The notes beneath the pieces are model-generated. The model searched no databases, was not told where the DNA came from, and saw only the letters and a list, made by a program, of their open reading frames with translations. From Antedon bifida (taxonomy: Eukaryota > Echinodermata > Crinoidea > Comatulida > Antedonidae), in the NCBI GenBank assembly GCA_963402885.1, contig OY727099.1, positions 4,390,001 to 4,454,000 on the forward strand: a DNA stretch of 64,000 bases. Reading direction: 5' to 3'. Shown in pieces: positions 30,001 to 42,000 of the stretch; positions within the stretch are counted from its first letter, which is position 1, and every line of letters begins with the position of its first letter. The translations under genes were made by a program, and so were the position numbers.

Positions 30001-33000
30001 ATCTACTTCTAAAATATTGTTTTAGTCAGATTTTAAGGTATACCTGGGGTCCTTGTCTCATTCCTTGCTGGTCTATTTGGATACAAGTTTTCTAAATCTG
30101 AAGGATCTGCTGGTATTGAGGAAGAAAAACATGCAAACAAAATTAATAATTTATCAAAATAAAATTCCACAATACTAATAGTTTCTTAGACAAATATATT
30201 TGTTTGACATGAAAAATTGGGTAGTATAACTTAAAAATTCTACGTAGAGACAAGAAAGAGACAGAAAGAGATTATTAGACCTAACAGATTAATTATGGAT
30301 TAAGAGAGATTTTTAAAATTAAACGAGGATTACAAGTACTGTCAAAAGAGAACCAACATTATTTACATGGATTAATCATGATTTTTTTAAATAAAAATTA
30401 CTATATAAAAATAAAATAAATATGAATATGTGAACAAATATTAGATTTTACTGTTTTATTAGGTAGGCTATATTAATTAACCAAAGCAATTAATTATCAT
30501 TAATGTTGAACACAATTACGGTAGAGAATAATGACAATTCTTGCATTAATAATGACGAAGGTAATAAATGAAACATTTTAGTAATAAGAAAATTGGTTGT
30601 AAATTTTATTTTTAAATGACATGTATTGTAACACTACAATGATTACAAAATACTTCATTGTTTTGCGTGGAACTCAGAAAACCAGGGTCAAATCTCTAGA
30701 CCACCAAGTTTATACACAGCGGGCAAAATTTACAACCAGATTTTCTTATCAAAAAAGTTAAAAATGGAATAAAAATATGATTAATGTATAATGGTAAAAT
30801 TTTGTATTAAAAAATAAGTACATTTACATCAAAACTAAACTAAACTCAATTAATCCCCATAGTGAATGACGTAATGAAAACAGTGCCCTCAACAATACTG
30901 ATGGTGCGTTAGACCAGATTGTAAATACCAATAGTATACTTGAAAAAGCAAACAAGGCAAAAAGTGGACAGTTCTTTTGAATTTAAAACCAATTAGATTA
31001 CACTAATTAACACATAGGCAATGATAACCAATGATAACACAAGGCAATGGATATTCATATAAATTAAAGAGAATCAAAGATTGATTTTGACAGAGAGACA
31101 GATAGATCATATCATATCATATTTCCTTGCATTTTGGTAATGGGGTTTAACAGTGGCTGAAAATGATTCTGCCCTTTAAAAAATGACCAACACATCATCA
31201 TTTAGAACCAGTACTATGGTTTATTTAGAATTGTCTATCTATTAATGGGGAGAACATTTTATGATTTTATGTGATTATTTTTTGTTACTGATGCACTGTG
31301 GGATATCTGTCAACAAGTACAAGGAATGTTCACCAGCACAGGATATAACATATATGAGCATTCCTTAGAAAAGGAATGCTACACAATGTCTCATTCATTA
31401 AGATGGACATAATATTAATACATTGAATTCCCAGGGTAAAAAACCAACCCAAAAATGACTATGACGCATAGTGGGAATGTGTATACGGTAATGACAGTAT
31501 GTTTTGTTTTTGATCAGCACAATATGTGTGGTCATAAAATGGGTTTTAAAAAAGGACAGAATTTAGGCAAAAATCCAAACTGTCTTTCTCATATAATACA
31601 AACGTCAGAAGTCTGGAAGCAAATCTGACTTTTATGTTTGAATCATTTTTACTAGTTTAAAACAACAGACTTTCCGACTCGGATTTCAAGAGGGGTGACG
31701 ATTCTTGTGATCAAAAGCAGAGCCACCAAACGACGATGAGGGAATCGAGGCGAACATAGTAGGAGAGGGGATGTTACGGAAGCACAAAATAACAATGAGT
31801 CATAATGACGGATGTTTATCTTTCCGAGAAAGTTGGTTGATTTTGGTATATATTGAAAATATATAATAAAATTATATATTCCTCTCATTACTGCATCAAG
31901 TAAAAACAAATATGAATAAAACAATAAATAAATAAATAACAATAATAATTAATATCCTGACTGTGGTTTAAACTATTATATTAGAAAAATAGGTTCCATA
32001 GATTTTCAAGAATTAATTCCCATGACCTTTCTAAACAAGTCCATGCTTTTACAACAGTTCTACTTTTTACAGATTAAAATAATATAATAAAAGATAATAA
32101 TTGTATAAAATGATGTTCAACAAACAAAGCAAATTGTCCTCATTACGTTTTATCCATACATTGTTAATAAAAGCCAAATTTTTCTAGAACAATATTTTCA
32201 TAAAATTCCATGATTTTCCAGGTTTTCAATGATCTGTACAAACCCTGAAAATTTTATTTTTATAAAGTTAGTGAAAGCTTATTAATAGCAATTAATTAGA
32301 TTGATAACATTTAACAATTGTTAAAACATTCATTAGCTCAAATACAAACTAATTAGCATATTAATATGTTAATAATGCTTACTAAAAATCAGCATCAAAG
32401 GAACTTTTAATTTCATTAATGATTTATTAATGAATAAAAAAATTTACTCGATCTTAAATTTGAAAAGCAAATGTTAATTTTAAATCAAGTAAAATAGAAT
32501 ATGTGTAGGTGCCAAGTTTGGTTTTTTTTTTTGGGGGTGGGAGGTGGTTTTAAATGAAAAATTTTATTTATGAATTGGAACATATTTGTGATAAAAAGCA
32601 ATGAAAGCATAGCTCTTCGGTTCATATGGTTGGTTCAATGTATGTTGTATCAATTACAGTAGCACCTTCTGCTTTGTGACACCTCTATTCAGAGGACACC
32701 TCTACTAGGGAATCAAGTGAAAGAAACAGGGTAATATATTACTATATATTATTATTATTACTATACTATGGCCTATATTTAGGTGGAAACTCCTATTACT
32801 AAGGGGAAACCCCTATTCATGGCCATCCCTATAAAGGTGACATTTTGTTTGGTTCCCCACAGGTGTCCCCTTCATAGAGGGTTCTACTGTAATAGATCAT
32901 ACTTTGATATTTAAAATAATAAATAAAACATGTTTTAATGACATAATTAAGTTCTAATTCTAAAACAAAATAAACATGATGTTATGAATGTTGCATTCAA

Positions 33001-36000
33001 TCAATGAATGAGAAAGAGAATAAAAGAATTAAAATGAACATAAGCTGGACAAACACAAATTGATGTAGCGAAAAATCCCAACGGAAAAACAGAAAAGCCG
33101 GAATGAGAACAAAAAAACTTCTGTCGGAATACCTTCCCACTTCCTAAGTCTTTCCATGAAATCTGAATGAGTTTTATTCGGTTCCCGATCCAAAAGAAAT
33201 TTAAACTTTCTTTTCTTCTCTTCGTCATCTTTTTCAAATACGTCATCTTTGCCTTCTATGACATCGGAGTCAGATTCTCGTGTGGTAACAGTAGAATTCT
33301 CTTCAACTTTGAGTGTAAATGTGAGTATACAAACATGCTTATTGTTTTAGAATATTAAGTAAACACAGTAGAACCCCTCCTCCTGAGAGGACTTTCCCGT
33401 GAAACAAACAAGGGACAATATATTATTTAACAATAAATATTCCCTCCCTTTTAAGAGGACAATTTATTAGGGGTTCTACTGTATATTAAATTAATTAAAA
33501 ACGGCAACCACACGATATCAAATTAATGTTAAAATCCAACAAAAAAACAGCCTAACCATAAGATATTGAAAATTATATTGTAATCTGATAGTGTACGATT
33601 ATGAAAAAGTCATAAAATAGGTATTTAAAGAGAGAAACAAATGCTAATGTTCGTATACAAGCTCTCATATCTATGTGCTACCTCATCAAATATTTATTTA
33701 AATGGTCCTGAAATGCTATAAAAATCATACTCAAAATATTGCACATAATAATAGTAACAAAAATGAATAGTCATAAAATCTGAAAAATAATTCACAATTT
33801 TTATATACAATATGCATCATTTTCAAACAAGGATAAAAAATATATCAATATAAAAAAAAAGGAAAATAATATCAATATGTTATTTATAAGGTATAAATAA
33901 CTGGTGATTAACTTACTTGAGCCAAGATTTCTCCTGCCATCACTGAGGAGAAAAAAAATCATAAAATTGATTATACAAATTTTATACAAAATTAACAAAA
34001 AGTATTACTGTTGTTTAAGCCCTTAATTTAATAAATAATGTTTCTGTAAAATATTGTTAAACTACATTTTTAAATCTGGTTCAATGTGTATGTTTGGTAA
34101 ATTTATAAACCAAAAATGTATTAGAGTAGAACTCCTATTAAGGAGACACCTTCCGGGCTTAACAACGTCTTCCTTTGATCTCAGTGTCCCCTGAATAGGA
34201 TTGGCCTCATATTAAGGGAAAGTGTCCCCTAAATAGGGGTTTGGCAAATTAACTGTTATATTTGCACAGTAACAAAAAAAATAATATATTAAATCAAAAT
34301 GTTTAATTACATTCATTTGAATACAATACTGGTTACAACTCGCATATTGCCAGTCATTCGTTTCATGGATGACCAAAAGGGAGGTTTCTAATATTCACAA
34401 ACACTTAATTCATCATTAAATTATTGTTTAAATAGCATTTTATTTCATATTTTATTTGAATTCAATTTATCTGCTGTCCAAATGCAATGAGCATTTTGTT
34501 AGATTAGATAAGATAACTTTATTCACCCAAGTAAAAATTATAGTGCTTTGTCTCATACAAAGTTAAAATAGTAAGTTATCAATATTATTATTAGCATTAA
34601 TTTTTAAAAGGTATTCCAAAAAAAAAAAAATCAAAAATCATGATTCAATATATGGGTCATCAAGACAGCTTTGACCAGTTCAATGTAAAACTAGGTGTTT
34701 GTATCTTTTCAATTCAAAGTCAAGGACAGAAAGCCCTAATAAAGGGTGTTAGGCCCCCATCAACCACCCCTCGGCTATTACATCCTGTGACTTTTAGGCC
34801 TCAAGGACTGTTTTCAAAGGTATTACATGAAATAAAAACAAACCAGACCATGGCCTCTGATGTCATTTCCTTCTTTTAATATGATGGGACATATTTAAAA
34901 TAAATGGTTGGAGATAAACTTGAAGGGGAGCAGTGAGTAACAGGAAATAACTTTGTCCATTGTCTTTTTAAAGTAAAATTATTTTTTTGTAAAAATAAAA
35001 TTTACAGGTAAACGACGTTATAAGCAATTAGTAACACTAATTAGTTTCCAGGGCACTACTGAAATAATAGTGCCTGGGAAATGCATTAGTGCATAACCAC
35101 ATTTTTCTTAAGTTCTACATTTAAATGTCAATTTTATTTTAGGCCTACCCCTTTCAGCAACACAGTATCGTAATTAAGTATTGAAGTGTGTTGATATCTA
35201 CCTTGAATACAAGATTGGGTTAGCTCCAATTTTGTATTTCCATGAAAATTTTTAGAAATTTGTTTTTGCAACAATGGGGCAAAAAGGTTGGAAGAGGGGA
35301 AAACGAGAATCATGGGTAGTTTGATCCTGAAAATCATGCTAAAAATCTTCTAAAGTCACAAATTCTCCAATAGGAAAAGGAGTATGGACATTTTATTGCT
35401 AGCAATATTATATAAAAAGAAATCAATAGAGAAGAAAGATTTCCAACAAACACAATGCAGATGGTTATTCGCCCCGTAGAAATCAGACCACCTACAGGTA
35501 GTTATTATGATACTTATATTCCGCTATATAATAAATAATATAAGACCTATTTCAAGGCTGTATGATACTTAGGTTCAGGCTGTTTTAAGTTATAAATCTC
35601 TCATAAACTTAACTGTTTCAAATAGATTTATTTTATCAATGTAGGTAATTTGATTCAAGTCAAGCATCAATCAATGTAACTGATTCAACATATCAAAAAT
35701 GTTTTAGAATGTCTATCACATAAAAATAATATTTATAAAATTTATCATGAACCGATCTGTTCAGATGCTATCAGTTAAGTTAATTTGATTATATAAGGTG
35801 AATAATTTATCAACAAATCTAAAATTAAATTTAATCATAAATTATTAAAAATATGTTGAAAAGTCCATCAAATAAATGTATTCATATGAATAAACATGTG
35901 TCCTTGATATGTAGATATTTAGATTTAAATTTATTTGACAGTTGATAATCTAATGAAGTTGATGAAAGCAGTAGAAGCAAAAATAAAGGTATCTCCACAA

Positions 36001-39000
36001 AAAAGCAAAAGAGGGATAACGGATAAAGAATTGCTTTTTGCTATTGAAGGTATATCTCTGGTTTCTTTTAATTCCCCTTCAACCAAATTTTCAGGGTCTA
36101 TTATTAATATATACATTATAAAACTGAAACCAGAAAAAAAACACCCAAAAAAAACAGATACTTATTTTATTAATTCTCTTAAATATACATAAAGGGACAT
36201 TCTGTTGTAGTCTTGCTATAAACAACTTAAACTTATGTTCCGAATTTAACCCTTTGGCTATCTTTCCAGCTAGATAGCAGTCAACTCTCCAAATATTATA
36301 TAGTCTTGTATATATTTTTGGACCTCAAGAAAAGTTTGGTTTTGGGAAAGTTTCTGGTTTTCAGAGAATCCAGTATTGGGAGAGTTGACTGTATAATTAA
36401 TTGATATTCAAGTATTATACTGTACCTGTCAGGCGTAGGTAACTGAGCTCGGTGTTGCATAGTATCAATCTCTGGTTCTGAGCCTGTGTCTGAATCCTCT
36501 GAATCATTTTTATGCATCATCACCTCATGGAAGAATGGAGTAAATGCTTCAGCTTAGAAGAAAAATAATACATGTTAGACACTTACAACTAATACCCTTT
36601 CACATTAAAATCAAGAGAAATAATTCCAGAGAAACAGCAAAGTGTCTCTCAATAGTACCACATTCAAAAACTTCTTAAATCTACCATTACATTTTACTTT
36701 AACTCTGAATATGAAACTTTATTATCATTTATTATCAAGAAGAGCGTTGGTAAGAGATGTCGGTCTCGAATGTGAGAGATATGGGTTCGAGACCTAGTTT
36801 GGATTCTTAGACAAGATACTTGACTTGTCCTTCAGACGGTATACAAAGCTGTTGGTCCAGTATGCCTCACATGTGTGCGATAAAAAACTTTGTATGTTAT
36901 TCAAAAAGAGTAGAGGATCATCTCCTATGTGCTGATTATGAACTCATACTGGGACCTCTGTTACCTTTACAAGCAATTATGTCACTCACTAACATGAAAA
37001 TAACATTTTTTAAATCACTTACTCTGTGCTCCAAAGTCTGTTCCTGTGATCATAAATCCTGCATCAATTTTCGAAGCAAAGTCTTCCCCAGTTCTTGTAA
37101 GCTCAAAATGTTGCACCGCTTTTTCACCGTCACAAACGGCGACAATTTTTATTGCCAGATCATCATGTTTTGAAGCAAAGTTCCTGATAAAAATGGGTAA
37201 AAAATGATACAGTTTTAAAAGCTTTTAAACCTTTTTCTTGTCATGAATTTGTGACATTTATTCTGACATTTGTTTAGAGTAGAAAAAAATTATTAGATTA
37301 TGAAGAATGTAGTAGGGTGCTCCATTTTTTTTAACTGAAAAATCAGAAAATAAATGTGGTTGTAAAGGGTTTATATTTTTATAATTAAAAATATATTGTT
37401 CCCCTGAAAACTGTATTTATTTTTTTTTTTTTTTATTGACAGGAGGGGATTTTGGGCACAAACATATGAGCAACATTCACTTTACAAACACACTTACTTC
37501 ATTGTTTCATATGACCCCTTGCGTTTCGGTGAATAAAAAAGAATTAAACCATTGCACTGTGCCGCATATTTAGCCGCTGCGTGATAAGATGATGCTCGGA
37601 TCTCAACATTAGCCTTCTTATCGTCAATATACGTTACAACATTAAATATGTAATCTGTTTGCGGTGTGCGATAACAAAGATCGTTCTTGATAAACGGACT
37701 TAAGATATTCTCGACCGTGTGTTCATCTCCGCACATTACACATAACCCGATTCTGTAAGAAAAATAATTTATATATGAAACCATACAAAATAAATTCTCG
37801 CATTTAAAAGAATTAAATCTTGATTCCCACTTGGACACAATGCAAGGGCGTAAGTGCGCCACAAGAAATTTGACCAATCACGATGCATGTATCGTCAGAG
37901 CTGTCCCTTGTGATTGGTCAGTTCACTTACATTGTACGTTGTAATGCATCCAAGCGTGAACCAAGCTTTTTTTTTTTCTGGAATAGCTTTAAATTTCCGA
38001 AATATATTCAATATATATTTACCATGCAGAAAGATTTAACAGAAAATATAAAACAACATTACAATTTGTATATTGTTTTTTTACATTGGTTTCTATATTT
38101 CGTTAAAATAAAGGAAGCCAGAACAGTATGTACAGATTATGATATTAAAATTGGCATGCTATATATTCTCTTTTCTTTCAACAGCATTTTGAGATACAGA
38201 TATTAAACGTAGTTTAAAACAATTTACAGATGTTAGGTTTTTATACAATTTCTTTCAACAACTTGATAATAGTAAGAATGACATGATAGTATTGTAAGAT
38301 ATTTCATAAAAAATGTTATCTTATTGAACCAGAGGGGTATGTTGAAATAAGAGACATTCAAACAATAATGTAATGCAGACTTTGTTGTATGTATTAATCA
38401 TAATTTTTTATATTTTTATGTTATTCATTGTCTGTGAATGTGGTTTAAGTTTAAACTGTCTTTAGAAATAACTTGACTTAACAATGAACATTATTTAAAA
38501 TATTATACAAATGAATGTTTATGAGTGCAATGGTACAAATAATTTCATGAGGTGAAAGATATATTTTCAAAAAGCAAAAATGAGTGAAAATAGAAAAATT
38601 TTGATCTTTCACTAAAAAAAAAATGAGAAAAGAGGAAAGGCGATTACGTTAATGTTTCCATGAGACAGTGTCCATTGATTTCGTCATGCGGGTTTGGTGG
38701 TTGCGTGGATGTGAGAATTGCACGTATGGCCTGTTGTATTTGCTTTTCATGAAACTTGTTGCCTCTCATTAACATAGACTCATCTCTTGGCATGTCTACA
38801 AATTCTGTACTGGAAAGCCTGAAGGGATAAAAGATAAAACATTATTATATTACATAGGATATGTAAAACAGACAATGTGATTCGTTGAAATGGCATCACA
38901 TGACTACATGCTTTAGGAAAAAAGAAGGATGTCTGAATATGTTTAAAGTAGTGTTGAAACATTACTTCTTGTTTCCTTGGCAATGTCCCTTTAATAGGGA

Positions 39001-42000
39001 TCCCAAAGGAGGGGTTCTACTGTAGGATCTTAATTTGTTATATTAAAATTGATGTGGCATTGTATCATCATCTCTGTCATTCATTTCTAATACTATATTG
39101 ATAACCATTCTGTCAGAGGCATTGACTGTAACACCACTGTCTACAAGAAAAGCCAGAAGGTCAAACCCCCAGTTAATTGGCTTTATCTTAATTCTGTTGG
39201 AGACATAAAAATTACAGGACTTTACAACTGACATGAATTTGTATTTGATAGTTACTGTCAAATCAAAAAAGGACGCCACAGGAATTAATTGTTGCATAAC
39301 TAGAGGCGAGGCTGTGACTTATTATTTTGGGAATGACCGGGGATGGAAGGGTTTATTGAGAACTTAAATCATTTTAGGGAGTAAATAGCCAGTAGATGTA
39401 TAAATAATGGTAATTTTAACTATTCTCTACTTCCTACAAATAAATTTTTAAAAAGAGGTATTTGTTGATTGAAACTGGACAGGCATAGCTGTGTAGCTCC
39501 AAACTGATAAATCTGTATTATTTTTAGTAAAATTTGGCTATAATACAACATGATCTATTTAAAAAATAAAATACTATTAACCAAAATGTTTTCGAAGAAT
39601 AGTTTTCTATAGAAAGATCCCTTAATAAAACCTATTTGTACAAATACATTTTCTTCCAACAAAACATTATCTATGGGAATTTTACAGTACAACTTTTTTA
39701 GTCATCTTTGCTTCTGAACATTATCAAGCAACAATTAGAACCTATAAATCTTGCGAAAATGAATGTTTTATTGACAGAACCCACATCCTGCTACCCTGGT
39801 CACCCCTGCAATAAAATTCTGTTGACTGAGTCTGAATTTAACAACAGCTTGGGATGCTGTATTGCCAAGATTTATGTATGCCCCTACATTATAATATTTC
39901 TTATCTTGGGGTATAATTTCTTATTCTGGGGAATGTAAAAGTTAATTGAAAGTAACAAAAATGGAGTACAGTCAAACTGGCCAACTGACATAATAACCTA
40001 ATTGCCTGACGACATCTTGGTATCAAGACATTAATCGAAAAAGAATGTGTGCGTGGGGGTAAATAATGTGAGAATAAATTTCTTATGATCAGTAAACTCA
40101 ATCACTTGACTTTGAATCATGTAGCATATTAATAAGCAATGGCTACGTGATGTAGACAAGAAACTTAAGTTTGAGTTGGAGTGACGGACAGATTTGTTAA
40201 AAGCGAGAATCCACGCCCCTATTTTGTATGCTTAAGTGACTTAAAGGAAGGAGAAGATAAACATAAGTAGACGTGCTGTCCTGTGTAAATTATCATGTGA
40301 TATATTATATGTTCCAGAAACAATAATTTGCATAATTATATCTCTTTGAAGAAAAATACAAAACTTTGCCAGTAACTATACAATACAAAATATATATTTT
40401 TTTCTTCTGCAGACTTGCAGTCTATGTTTTAATTCATTCACACAATCATCTGATACTTTGAGATTTAATAATTAAACATCTCAAGCCTATTACTAACAAT
40501 GTTGTTGTTTCTATCCAACGAAAGTCAAAGCTTGTCTTTAAACAAAAATCTGAGATAGACTTCTTCATCAAATACTTCTATGAATGGATGACTCATTTGG
40601 ACCAAGAACACTGGTTGACCAATCCCTGTTTGTTTTTTAACAATCATTTAGAAAATCGCCCTGTGTTTAGTTTTTTTTTAATTTGAAAAGAGGAAAGTAA
40701 TACCAGAAGTTTTTTAAATATTGAGGAAAATTACTAAGGAACCATAAGTGAATTCATTCAATCCTTCTGAAAAGTGGCAATCCAGTTCACATGGCAAACA
40801 TAAACATAAGCTGCTCTACAAATTTTTAAATAGGTCTTTGGGAGTGAAGTTGTTATACATAAACCTATGTTCCCACAAGGACGCAAGACTATAATAATTA
40901 AAGAGTAATGCAAGCGAGTTGACCAATGGACAAGCAATAATTTTAATAAACCATCGCTTGAGATTGATCAACTTATTTGAGTTCCACTTACATTCTTGCG
41001 TTGCATCTTAGTGGGAACCAAGTTTTAAAACTACAGTAGTAATATACATTTTGTAATTTTCTAAACAAATTACATAATTACAAATACACTACATACCCCA
41101 TAACTGCATTTATTCACACTTGAATGATAAAGTCCGTAGGCCTACTAGGTATGACATGTCCACATTATGTGAATCTTACAGTAATTATGTAAAGGATGCA
41201 GGCTTAACAAAATTAGCTTGGGCCTTGGTCAAATACAAGGTAGGTAAAATGTCACTATGTGTAAGGATTAAGCAACCTTCGCTAAAATTAGTGGCCAACT
41301 AATTAACATAACGAAAGTATGTAAAGATATGATATTGTAATGTAAAAATGGAGCAAAACAAGTAAATAAATAAAATAGAACCATAGAAAAACCTCAGTAC
41401 AGTAAATTCATTGCCATTATTTTATTTTATGGAAAAGTGTCCCCTTCATTGGGATGTCCCCTTAATAGGGTGTCGGCCACATATAGTGTTAACATATATT
41501 GCCGTTCGTTCATTTAACAGGAAAGCCCCCCCACCCTCCATAAGGGTGCTCCTTAATAGGAGTCAGCCATAGTATTAAAACATATTGTCCCTGGTTCGAT
41601 TCACATGCAATTGCAAGTGCACCCTTAATAGGAAACTGTGTTTTATTGTAATAAAAAGAAGTCGAAGTAAAAGTATTAAAAATAGCAGAAAAAAATTATT
41701 ATGGAGGATAACATAAACGTATCCTGTGGTTTGCGCATTCAATGCCATTCTTAACACCCAGGACGCCTAGACCAGGTTCAAGTCAAGATTACCAATATCC
41801 TCTTGCCTACAGTAGGTCAATGGAATTTAGATTATTTAATAAAATACCAGCTACACTGTATACTTAATCACAAGACATCTAGGGTTTGAATTAGAAAGAA
41901 GTTTGCACAAGGTTTGCACAGTTTAGCAATACCCACGGTTTCTAATATTTTGTTGTTTTAAAATGGTATTATTTGTGATACAAAAATTGTCAAGGTACAG

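Larger units (their letters stand above)
25978..30043. other. Intron of both genes
   Basis: Contains a CpG-enriched patch at 26220-26420, a CAGTAGAACCCC-family element with a tandem duplication (27069-27425), and two copies of a 106-112 bp duplication (27273 and 29877). No supported exon. Confidence 0.55.
30110..33132. other. Intron of both genes
   Basis: AT-rich intron with the dispersed repeat at 31690-31785 and a CAGTAGAACCCC-family element at 32657-32891. No supported exon. Confidence 0.55.

Noticed and set aside
37883..38206. 107-codon plus-strand open frame
   Set aside because: Begins inside a GGTTCCCACT-family MITE and continues in AT-rich intron; the AG at 38178 leads to no usable exon.
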